Shown one piece after another: positions 1-6,397 of a DNA stretch of 7,853 bases. The DNA comes from Bifidobacterium breve. Its GTDB lineage: Bacteria > Actinomycetota > Actinomycetes > Mycobacteriales > Mycobacteriaceae. The stretch spans positions 1-7,853 of the forward strand of contig CALQLM010000035.1 in assembly GCA_943331415.1 (NCBI GenBank), in the 5' to 3' direction. The notes below the pieces were generated by a model. It saw nothing but the letters and a program-made list of their open reading frames with translations, did no database searches and was not told the origin of the DNA. Every line of letters starts with the position of its first letter. Position 1 is the stretch's first letter. Position numbers and translations under genes: made by a program.

Positions 1-1
1 G

Positions 2-118
2 GCACTGGCAGCAGAACGCGACAAGCCCCGTCCCGGGGCTGATCACTCCCGCGGTAAGCCGGTGATGTTGACGCTCGAGCGCCCGCCCGCCAAACCCTGT
101 AACGAAAGTCCCGTGTAA
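2..118 (+). CDS. mftC: Mycofactocin radical SAM maturase MftC, C-terminal end (partial)
   Basis: An open frame enters from the left edge and ends at TAA 116-118, giving about 38 residues that finish with CNESPV. The run ADHSRGKPV...RPP.KPCNESPV matches the tail of mycobacterial MftC as I remember it. MftC is a radical S-adenosylmethionine enzyme of the SPASM type. In the cytoplasm it decarboxylates and cyclises the C-terminal Val-Tyr of the peptide MftA, which is presented by MftB. The catalytic CxxxCxxC motif and SPASM cysteines lie outside the window; a single cysteine remains in the tail here. Only 3 bp separate its stop from the mftD start, so it belongs to the same transcript. The identification rests on the tail sequence together with the position directly before mftD. 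Confidence 0.9.
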   Translation, partial: ALAAERDKPRPGADHSRGKPVMLTLERPPAKPCNESPV

Positions 119-121
119 CCC

Positions 122-1315
122 ATGGCCAAAGACACCTGGTTCGAAACCGTCGCCGTCGCTCAGGAGCGGGCCAAAAAGCGCCTGCCCAAAGCGGTGTACT
201 CGGCACTGCTGGCCGGCAGCGAAAAGGGGCTCACCTACTCCGACAATGTCGAGGCGTTCACCGAACTCGGTTTTGCGCCGCATGTCATCGGCGCCACCGA
301 GACACGCGATCTGTCGACGACGGTGATGGGCCAGGAGATCTCACTGCCGGTGCTGATTTCCCCAACCGGCGTGCAGGCCGTCGACCCCGACGGTGAGGTG
401 GCCGTCGCTCGTGCCGCCGCCGCGCGCGGCACTGCGATGGGGTTGTCCTCGTTTGCGAGCAAGCCGATCGAGGAGGTCGTCGCCGCCAATCCCAAGACCT
501 TCTTTCAGATCTACTGGCTCGGCGGTCGGGAGGCGATTGCTGAGCGTGCCGAACGTGCCCGGGCCGCGGGTGCGGTTGGGTTGATCGCCACCACCGACTG
601 GAGCTTCTCGCATGGCCGGGACTGGGGCAGCCCGAAAATCCCCGAGAAGATGGACATCCTGACCGCGATCAAGATGTCTCCGCAGGGCCTTGTGCGGCCG
701 TCCTGGTTTCTGGACTGGGCCAAGACATTCCGGCCGCCGTCGTTGACAGCACCCAATCAGGGCCGGCGCGGCGAGGCCGGGCCGCCGTTCTTCGCCGCCT
801 ACGGCGAATGGATGGGCACTCCGCCACCCACCTGGGAGGACATCGCCTGGCTGCGGGAGTTCTGGGGCGGGCCATTCATGCTCAAGGGCGTGATGCGCGT
901 CGATGACGCCAAACGTGCGGTGGACGCCGGCGTCACGGCCATCTCGGTCTCCAACCACGGAGGCAACAATCTCGATGGCACCCCGGGCACCATCCGGGCA
1001 CTGCCCGCGATCGCCGCGGCGGTCGGCGATCAGGTGGAGGTTCTACTCGACGGTGGAATCCGCCGCGGCAGCGATGTCGTCAAGGCACTGGCTCTCGGCG
1101 CTCGCGCGGTGATGATCGGCCGTGCTTATCTGTGGGGTCTCGGCGCAGCCGGGCAGTCCGGCGTGGAGAACGTCCTCGACATTCTGTCCGGTGGCATTGA
1201 CTCCGCACTGCGAGGTCTCGGCAAGTCCTCAGTACACGATCTGACTCCCGAGGATGTCTTGGTGCCGCCGGGTTTCACCCGCGATCTCGGGGTGTCCGGC
1301 GGTTCCGGCCGCTGA
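122..1315 (+). CDS. mftD: Premycofactocin synthase MftD (FMN-dependent alpha-hydroxyacid dehydrogenase family)
   Basis: This 397-residue protein has the TIM-barrel fold of lactate and glycolate oxidases (formerly annotated lldD1 in M. tuberculosis). Published biochemistry assigns MftD the oxidative deamination of the aminopyrrolidinone AHDP, giving the alpha-keto amide redox centre of premycofactocin. Visible family motifs are Lys255 in MLKGV, the catalytic-base His279 in SNHGG (277-281), and the FMN-phosphate segments LLDGGIRRG (308-316) and IGRAYLWGL (332-340). The substrate-carboxylate Arg normally found three residues after the His is Asn282 here (SNHGGNNLD), which fits a substrate that is not a hydroxyacid and appears to be normal for MftD. 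Length is as expected. ATG 122 lies 3 bp after the mftC stop without a strong Shine-Dalgarno, suggesting coupled translation; the next gene starts 3 bp after its stop. Confidence 0.96.
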   Translation: MAKDTWFETVAVAQERAKKRLPKAVYSALLAGSEKGLTYSDNVEAFTELGFAPHVIGATETRDLSTTVMGQEISLPVLISPTGVQAVDPDGEVAVARAAAARGTAMGLSSFASKPIEEVVAANPKTFFQIYWLGGREAIAERAERARAAGAVGLIATTDWSFSHGRDWGSPKIPEKMDILTAIKMSPQGLVRPSWFLDWAKTFRPPSLTAPNQGRRGEAGPPFFAAYGEWMGTPPPTWEDIAWLREFWGGPFMLKGVMRVDDAKRAVDAGVTAISVSNHGGNNLDGTPGTIRALPAIAAAVGDQVEVLLDGGIRRGSDVVKALALGARAVMIGRAYLWGLGAAGQSGVENVLDILSGGIDSALRGLGKSSVHDLTPEDVLVPPGFTRDLGVSGGSGR

Positions 1316-1318
1316 GCC

Positions 1319-2041
1319 GTGACCTCCGGCGGCGTACTGCGTGAGCGCACGTCCGCGCAAGTGCGCGAGCTGGTCCGGGACGGCCGCGCCCCCACGGTGG
1401 TCGTCCCGGTGGGCTCGATCGAGCAGCACGGACCACATCTGCCACTGGATACCGATACCCGCATCGCGGAAGCCGTCGCTGCCGCGGCCGTTGCCGAACT
1501 ACCGGGAAACGTCCTGCTCGCCCCGGCACTCTCCTACGGTGCGTCCGGCGAGCACCAGGGTTTCGCGGGGACGATCTCCCTGGGCACCGCGACCCTGACG
1601 GCGGTGCTCGTCGAGTACGGCCGGTCAGCATGTGACTGGGCCTCCCGGGTGGTCTACGTCAACGGCCACGGCGGCAATCTCGACGCGTTGCGCGCCGCGG
1701 TGCATGTGTTACGAAACGAAGATCGTGACGCGGCGTGGTGCTCCTGTTCCGTCGCCGGCGCCGATGCCCACGCCGGGCACATGGAAACCTCTGTTCTGCT
1801 GCATCTGTGTCCCGATGCTGTCCGAACGCAGGACTGGGTCCGCGGCAATACCGAGTCGCTTGCCGACCTGCTGCCCCGCATGCGCGAAGGTGGCCTGGCG
1901 GCGGTGAGCGAGTCGGGCGTACTCGGTGATCCGACGACGGCCACTGCGGCCGCGGGCCAGCGAATCTTCTCCACGATGGTCGCCGACTGCTGTGCCCGGA
2001 TACAACGGTGGAGTCCCGGCCCCGACGGAATGTTGATATGA
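1319..2041 (+). CDS. mftE: Mycofactocin precursor peptide peptidase MftE (creatininase family)
   Basis: This is a 240-residue metal-dependent amidohydrolase of the creatininase family. MftE cleaves the MftC-modified MftA peptide to release the C-terminal Val-Tyr-derived unit AHDP, which MftD then oxidises. Metal-ligand motifs are complete: EQHGPHLPLDTD (35-46, with Glu35, His37 and Asp46), His117 in NGHGGN (115-120), and HAGHMETS (151-158, with Glu156). The C-terminus DGMLI resembles the end of M. tuberculosis MftE, so the gene is full length and not eroded. The start is GTG 1319, 3 bp after the mftD stop, with no clear Shine-Dalgarno. Its TGA (2039-2041) overlaps the mftG ATG as ATGA. In M. 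tuberculosis the next gene is the glycosyltransferase mftF; here it is mftG. Confidence 0.95.
   Translation: MTSGGVLRERTSAQVRELVRDGRAPTVVVPVGSIEQHGPHLPLDTDTRIAEAVAAAAVAELPGNVLLAPALSYGASGEHQGFAGTISLGTATLTAVLVEYGRSACDWASRVVYVNGHGGNLDALRAAVHVLRNEDRDAAWCSCSVAGADAHAGHMETSVLLHLCPDAVRTQDWVRGNTESLADLLPRMREGGLAAVSESGVLGDPTTATAAAGQRIFSTMVADCCARIQRWSPGPDGMLI
2038..2041 (+). other. ATGA stop/start overlap joining mftE directly to mftG (mftF-less junction)
   Basis: The mftE TGA (2039-2041) and the mftG ATG (2038-2040) share ATGA. Only a weak purine run (CGGA) precedes the ATG, so mftG translation probably depends on ribosomes terminating mftE. The glycosyltransferase gene mftF, normally found between these two genes in mycobacteria, has left no visible remnant here. 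Confidence 0.9.
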
Positions 2042-3411
2042 CCGACGTGCTGATCGTCGGCGCGGGAAGCGCCGGATCGGTTCTGGCCGAGCGACTCTCG
2101 GCAGATCCGGATTGCCAGGTGACGGTGATCGAAGCGGGGCCCGGCCTGGATGATCCAACGGTTCGGTCGGTGCTCGGCGATGCGACGGTCCTGCCCATTG
2201 CGGCCGGCAGTCCCGTCGCCCGCAGATACCGCACCGCACTCACGCGGGATCCTGCGGCCGACATCGACATCGTGCGGGGTGTGTGTCTGGGTGGTTCGGG
2301 TGCGGTCAACGGCGGCTACTTCTGCCGGGCACTGCCCGTCGACTTTGATAGTCCCGCGATTCCCGGGTGGTCGTGGTCGGAGGTTGAGGAGCATTACCGG
2401 GCGATCGAGACCGATCTGGACTTTCCGGACTTCGGCGGCACGGGGCCGATCCCGGTCAACCGGATCCGCGAATTCAGTTCCAGTACAGCGGTATTTATCG
2501 CGGCAGCGCAACAGGGCGGCTATCGCTGGCTGGCCGATCTCAACGCCCCGGGAACCGGTGTGGGTGCGGTGCCGCTGAATATTGGCGATGGCCGCCGTAT
2601 CGGTCCGGGTGCTGCCTTCCTCGCTCCCGCATTGGCCCGAGGCAATTTGACGGTCCTGACCGACACCACCGCTAACCGGGTCCGAATATCCGACGGCAGG
2701 GCGACGGGTGTGGATGCCGTCGGACCGCGGGGTCCGGTGGTGCTCGATGCCGATCGTGTGGTGCTTTCGGCCGGCGCGATCGCGACAGCGCACCTGCTCA
2801 TGTTGTCGGGTATCGGACCGGCCGGCGAGTTAGCCGCGCACCGAATCGACGTCGTCGCGGATCTCCCCGTGGGCCAGCGGTGCTGGGATCATCCGGAATG
2901 GGTCATGTCGACCGGGTGGATGGCGAGCCCCGGCCGGCCGGTGCTCGAGGCCGTGCTCGTCACCGACTCTCTGGAGATCCGGCCGTACACGACCGGGTTC
3001 GGGATACGTGCGGAACCGGACATCGGGGTGGCCTTGATGGCACCGTCGGCGCACGGTCGCGTTTCGTTGGTATCAGCTGATCCATCAGTTCCCCCGCGTA
3101 TCGAGCATCGCTACGACAGCGAACCTGCCGACCTTGCTGCGCTGCGGCGTGGCTGCGACCTAGTGAGCGAGATGATAGGCAGGACAACAGAACTGGGGGA
3201 GCCGGAGTGGTCTACCAGCCAGCACCTGTGTGGCACCGCACCGATGGGAACCGATGGTGACCAGCACGCGGTCGTCGACCCGCGTTGCCGAGTTCTGGGC
3301 GTACCGGGACTGTGGGTTATCGACGGCTCGGTACTGCCGCGCATTCCCCATCGCGGACCACACGCCACGATCGCGATGATCGGCCACCGGGGCGCTGAGT
3401 TCGTGCGCTAG
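2038..3411 (+). CDS. mftG: Mycofactocin-associated GMC oxidoreductase MftG
   Basis: This 457-residue FAD enzyme belongs to the glucose-methanol-choline oxidoreductase family. Published work on mycobacterial MftG supports a role in reoxidising reduced mycofactocin (mycofactocinol) and feeding electrons to the respiratory chain, for example during ethanol growth. The N-terminal FAD Rossmann motif is GAGSAG (8-13) with an acidic strand end at Glu32. A GGSGAVNGG segment follows. The C-terminal domain has QHLCGTAPMG with the conserved His396, then VIDGSVLP and HRGPHATIAMIG. At the usual second catalytic His/Asn position (N in G-N-P-x-A-T) this protein has Gly440. ATG 2038 overlaps the mftE stop as ATGA; a frame-compatible GTG at 2008 would add ten residues before the FAD strand and is less likely. 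The stop shares CTAG 3408-3411 with the convergent P450 gene. Confidence 0.92.
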   Translation: MTDVLIVGAGSAGSVLAERLSADPDCQVTVIEAGPGLDDPTVRSVLGDATVLPIAAGSPVARRYRTALTRDPAADIDIVRGVCLGGSGAVNGGYFCRALPVDFDSPAIPGWSWSEVEEHYRAIETDLDFPDFGGTGPIPVNRIREFSSSTAVFIAAAQQGGYRWLADLNAPGTGVGAVPLNIGDGRRIGPGAAFLAPALARGNLTVLTDTTANRVRISDGRATGVDAVGPRGPVVLDADRVVLSAGAIATAHLLMLSGIGPAGELAAHRIDVVADLPVGQRCWDHPEWVMSTGWMASPGRPVLEAVLVTDSLEIRPYTTGFGIRAEPDIGVALMAPSAHGRVSLVSADPSVPPRIEHRYDSEPADLAALRRGCDLVSEMIGRTTELGEPEWSTSQHLCGTAPMGTDGDQHAVVDPRCRVLGVPGLWVIDGSVLPRIPHRGPHATIAMIGHRGAEFVR

Positions 3412-3421
3412 TCCTTCAGCG
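3393..3421. terminator. Possible bidirectional hairpin across the mftG / P450 stop codons
   Basis: CGCTGA (3393-3398) and TCAGCG (3416-3421) form a perfect 6-bp inverted repeat with a 17-base loop that contains the shared CTAG stop region, and a G-U pair can extend the stem inward. No U-tract follows on either strand. The two convergent genes leave no intergenic space, so a shared terminator, if any, must lie inside coding sequence like this. The assignment is tentative: the stem is short, the loop is large, and chance complementarity in GC-rich DNA is possible. Confidence 0.22.
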
Positions 3422-4673
3422 TGACCCGGATCGGAAGGTGCTTAAGCCCGCCGACGAAGGTCGTGGCCATCAACTCTGGGTCTCCGGCGAGTTCGATGGT
3501 TTTGATCCGGGGGATCAGTTCGGTGAAGAAGCTGTTCATTTCCATCCGGGCCAGTGCGGCGCCGAGGCAGAAGTGCACGCCGTAGCCGAAGGACAGGTGC
3601 TTGTTGGGGTCACGGCCGACGTCGAAGCGCATCGGATCGTCGAAGATGTCTTCGTCGCGGTTGGCCGAGACGTAGCTCAGCAGCACCGACTCGCCCTTGG
3701 CGATCTTCACGCCGCGCACCTCGGTGTCGGCCTGTGCGGTGCGCATGAACTCCTTGACCGGGACCACGCAGCGGATCATCTCCTCGACCGCCGTACCCAT
3801 CAGCGACGGATCGGCCTGAAGTCTGGCCAATTGGTCCGGGTGTTCCAACAGGGCCAGCATGCCGCCGGCGATCCCGGCGCTGGTGGTGTCATGGCCTGCA
3901 CTGGCCACGATCACGTAGTAGGACAGCGTGTCCATATCGGTTAGCGGCTCGCCATTGATCTTCGCGTTGGCGATCGCCGAGGACAGGTCCTCAGTCGGGT
4001 GCTCCCGGCGGGATGCGGTCAATGCCGAGAAGTACATGAAGAAGTCCAGCAGAACCGCCTGGATGTCCTCGATGCTGTTTCCGCGCTGCAACTCCGTGTC
4101 GTCGCCGCCGAACATCTCCTGAGTGAGTTTGAGCATCCGGGGGAAATCTGAGTCCGGCAGACCCAGCATCGTCAGAATGATGTACAGCGGATAGTTGACC
4201 GCGATCTCCTGGGCGAAGTCGAGTTCTGGTCCCTTCTCCGCCATCGTGTCGACCCAGATCTTGGACAGCTCGTCGCAACGGGCCTTCAGTGCCTTGAGAA
4301 CCTTCGGCCGAAACCAGTCCGCGCCGATCTTGCGGACATCGCGGTGATGCGGATCATCCATGTGGATCAGGGTGCGCAGGCCGGTGCCGGCATCGATATC
4401 GCGCAGGAATGCGTCATCGGCATCGGCGACCGCGAGAAGCGGCCGCGGGAAGTTGGTGAAGAGGGCATTGTCCCGCTCGATATCCATGATGTCGGCATGT
4501 TTGGTGATCGCCCAGAACGGCCGGTATGGCGGAACGTCGACCCAGGACACCGGAGCCTCTTTGCGAAGATGAGCGAGTGCCTCGTGCAGTGTCTTCTCAT
4601 CGGCATAGGCCTGCGGAGTGGCCAACACCCGCCCGGCGGGGTCGCTGATCCGTTGGCCGGTCGGTGCGCTCAT
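3408..4673 (-). CDS. Cytochrome P450 monooxygenase
   Basis: This is a 421-residue soluble bacterial-type (class I) P450 with no membrane anchor. It would insert one oxygen atom into an organic substrate using electrons from a ferredoxin and a reductase, neither of which is encoded here. The visible motifs are the I-helix oxygen-activation segment AGHDTTS (259-265, acid-alcohol pair Asp262/Thr263), the K-helix ExxR at Glu298-Arg301, and the haem-binding loop FGYGVHFCLG with thiolate Cys369. The start is ATG 4671-4673, with AGGAG at 4679-4683 spaced 5 bases. An upstream in-frame ATG at 4760 would add 29 low-complexity residues and run through the promoter, so it is rejected. The subfamily and substrate are not recognised. 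Its 3' end overlaps mftG convergently, and it diverges from an exported esterase, so a shared substrate is plausible but unproven. Confidence 0.94.
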   Translation of the reverse strand: MSAPTGQRISDPAGRVLATPQAYADEKTLHEALAHLRKEAPVSWVDVPPYRPFWAITKHADIMDIERDNALFTNFPRPLLAVADADDAFLRDIDAGTGLRTLIHMDDPHHRDVRKIGADWFRPKVLKALKARCDELSKIWVDTMAEKGPELDFAQEIAVNYPLYIILTMLGLPDSDFPRMLKLTQEMFGGDDTELQRGNSIEDIQAVLLDFFMYFSALTASRREHPTEDLSSAIANAKINGEPLTDMDTLSYYVIVASAGHDTTSAGIAGGMLALLEHPDQLARLQADPSLMGTAVEEMIRCVVPVKEFMRTAQADTEVRGVKIAKGESVLLSYVSANRDEDIFDDPMRFDVGRDPNKHLSFGYGVHFCLGAALARMEMNSFFTELIPRIKTIELAGDPELMATTFVGGLKHLPIRVTLKD

Positions 4674-4678
4674 TGACT

Positions 4679-4683
4679 CTCCT
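4679..4683 (-). promoter_or_regulatory. Ribosome binding site of the P450 gene
   Basis: AGGAG on the minus strand lies 5 bases before ATG 4671-4673. It fixes the start there instead of at the in-frame ATG 29 codons upstream, which has no comparable site. Confidence 0.8.
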
Positions 4684-4693
4684 GGGCTATTCC

Positions 4694-4723
4694 GAATTTG
4701 ACGGGCACGAACTTGACGGGTGT
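4694..4723. repeat. Tandem 15-bp direct repeat, candidate operator between P450 and esterase
   Basis: Two adjacent 15-bp copies, GAATTTGACGGGCAC (4694-4708) and GAACTTGACGGGTGT (4709-4723), match at 11 of 15 positions, including a common TTGACGGG core. The second copy also opens a short palindrome, TGAC-GGGT-GTCA (4714-4725). They lie just upstream of the P450 ribosome binding site and around its predicted transcription start, a typical place for a repressor. No regulator gene is present in the window, so the binding protein is unknown. Confidence 0.4.
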
Positions 4724-4727
4724 CAGT

Positions 4728-4755
4728 TTTACAGTGTGGATGATACGTAGGGCAA
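4728..4755 (-). promoter_or_regulatory. Candidate P450 promoter
   Basis: On the minus strand TTGCCC (4755-4750) and TGTAAA (4733-4728) are separated by 16 bases, a passable SigA-like arrangement for a mycobacterium. Transcription would start near 4721, inside the tandem repeat. No equally good promoter is apparent for the divergent esterase: TTGACG at 4713-4718 could serve as its -35 box, but no convincing -10 box follows. Confidence 0.3.
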
Positions 4756-4810
4756 TGCAAGGGTCTTAGGTCAATTTCGGCCGGGCGCGGGCCGCGTACG
4801 CTCGATAAGC

Positions 4811-6397
4811 GTGCCGTCCGGTCCTGTTCGCGCTGTGATTCGGTGCGTTACCGCGGTTGTTCTGCTGGCGAGCCTGGCGACCGGATGCGGCCGTTCCGTT
4901 CCTGTCGCCGACGTCGGTCCTTCGGTCGTGGACACCGCCGCCGGGCCGGTGCGCGGGATCATCGAACCCGGGTTGCGGATCTTCGAGGGCGTTCCCTATG
5001 CGGCCGCGCCGGAGGGTGCACTGCGGTGGAAACCACCGGTGGCGCCAGCGCCCTGGGACTCGGTGCGGGATGCCACCAAACCAGGCTTGCGCTGTATTCA
5101 GGACACTCGCGTCGATCCGGACTACGGACTCGCGACCAGTGAGGACTGCCTGAACCTGACGGTCTGGACCCCCGGGGGCGCAGCGCCGAGATCGCCGCGG
5201 CCGGTGATGGTGTGGTTCCACGGCGGCGGATTCCTCAACGGCAGTTCCGACATCTACAACGCACGGTGGCTGGCCACCCGTGGCGATATCGTCGTCGTCG
5301 CCGTCAATTACCGACTCGGGGCCCTGGGCTTCCTGGCACACCCGGCGCTGGGCACCGATGGCGACCAGGGCAACTACGGCCTGGCCGACCAACAGGCGGC
5401 ACTGAGGTGGGTTCGCGACAACATCATCGGCTTCGGCGGCGACCCGGCCAAGGTCACCATCGCCGGAGAATCGGCCGGCGCCATCTCGGTCTGCGACCAC
5501 CTCGTCGCACCGGAGTCCGATGGGCTTTTCCGGGCAGCCATCATGCAGAGCGGCCCGTGTCAGGCTCAGGCCGTTCTTCCTTCGGCCGAAAAGATCAGTC
5601 TCGATTACGCGGCAGGGAAGGGATGCGACAACCCCGCCTCGGCCCGGCAATGTCTGCTCGCGCTGCCCGCTGACCGTCTTCAAGACGGACCGCCGTACGT
5701 CAAGATCGGCGCCAACATTCTGACCGGGCCGGTGACCGGGACCCCTCGATTGCCGGTTGCCCCGGCGACGGTGGCCACCCAGGGGCGCACAGCGCGGGTG
5801 CCGATGCTGATCGGCACCACCGCCGATGAGTTCACCCTCTTCGTGGCACTGACCTATCTGCGCGATCATCAACTGCAGCCCTACTCGACGATGCTCGAGG
5901 ACACCTTCGGCATCCAGGCCCCCGCCGTCGCCGCCCGGTACCCACTCTCGAAGTACGACGGCAGTGTCGGTCTGGCGTACGCGGCCGCAGTGACCGACGG
6001 AGTGTTCGGCTGCCCCGTCGACACCATGGCTCTCGGGCTGGCCCAGCGCGCCCCGGTGTACGCCTATGAGTTCAATGACCGTCGCGCGCCGGCGCCCGAT
6101 CCCATGCGCCAGGTGCCATTCGCGGTCGGGGCCGGCCACGCTTTAGAACTGCGCTACCTCTTCGATATGGGCGGCGCCCCGCCCCTGAACGCGGCTCAGC
6201 AAGTGCTCTCGGATCAGATGATCGACTACTGGAGCAGCTTCGTCGCCACGGGCGTGCCTGACGCCCCCGGCCAGCCCGAGTGGCCGCAGCTGGATCCCGA
6301 ACGGCCGCAGCGACTTTCACTGCAAACCGGCGCGTCGACCGTCATCACCGACTTCGCCGCCCGCCACCAGTGCGCGTTCTGGGATTCGCAGGGTTAG
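4811..6397 (+). CDS. Secreted lipoprotein type-B carboxylesterase
   Basis: This 528-residue alpha/beta-hydrolase of the carboxylesterase type-B (COesterase) family hydrolyses carboxylic esters, and its location is probably the outer face of the membrane. The N-terminus has positive residues, a hydrophobic stretch (about 13-23) and a lipobox-like ATGC with acceptor Cys26; Ala instead of Leu at -3 makes this a slightly relaxed lipobox. The oxyanion-hole motif is HGGG (137-140), the type-B signature EDCLNLTVW is at 111-119, the nucleophile is Ser221 in GESAGA, and the likely acid and base are Glu340 and His443. GTG 4811 is favoured because it gives a complete basic N-region; GTG 4835 would shorten it, and neither has a strong Shine-Dalgarno. 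The gene diverges from the P450, and its TAG overlaps the convergent reductase stop. The natural substrate is unknown. Confidence 0.92.
   Translation: MPSGPVRAVIRCVTAVVLLASLATGCGRSVPVADVGPSVVDTAAGPVRGIIEPGLRIFEGVPYAAAPEGALRWKPPVAPAPWDSVRDATKPGLRCIQDTRVDPDYGLATSEDCLNLTVWTPGGAAPRSPRPVMVWFHGGGFLNGSSDIYNARWLATRGDIVVVAVNYRLGALGFLAHPALGTDGDQGNYGLADQQAALRWVRDNIIGFGGDPAKVTIAGESAGAISVCDHLVAPESDGLFRAAIMQSGPCQAQAVLPSAEKISLDYAAGKGCDNPASARQCLLALPADRLQDGPPYVKIGANILTGPVTGTPRLPVAPATVATQGRTARVPMLIGTTADEFTLFVALTYLRDHQLQPYSTMLEDTFGIQAPAVAARYPLSKYDGSVGLAYAAAVTDGVFGCPVDTMALGLAQRAPVYAYEFNDRRAPAPDPMRQVPFAVGAGHALELRYLFDMGGAPPLNAAQQVLSDQMIDYWSSFVATGVPDAPGQPEWPQLDPERPQRLSLQTGASTVITDFAARHQCAFWDSQG

Noticed and set aside
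2008..2037. GTG 2008 as the mftG start
   Set aside because: It would add ten charged residues before the FAD-binding beta strand, which in this family begins within the first few residues. ATG 2038 gives the coupled ATGA junction.
1654..2793. 379-codon minus-strand frame opposite mftE and mftG
   Set aside because: It spans two real genes, shows no recognisable domain, and has the composition typical of an antisense frame in high-GC DNA.
3438..3944. 168-codon plus-strand frame opposite the P450
   Set aside because: It is an antisense shadow of the haem-binding and K-helix region of the P450, with no independent features.
4674..4760. Upstream ATG extension of the P450 (29 extra residues)
   Set aside because: No ribosome binding site is present, the added residues resemble no P450 N-terminus, and the extension runs through the candidate promoter and repeats. 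ATG 4671-4673 has AGGAG at good spacing.
4766..6139. 457-codon open frame on the minus strand opposite the esterase
   Set aside because: It is a GC-rich antisense shadow: Arg/Gly/His-rich with no family motif, lying exactly opposite a gene with complete catalytic motifs.
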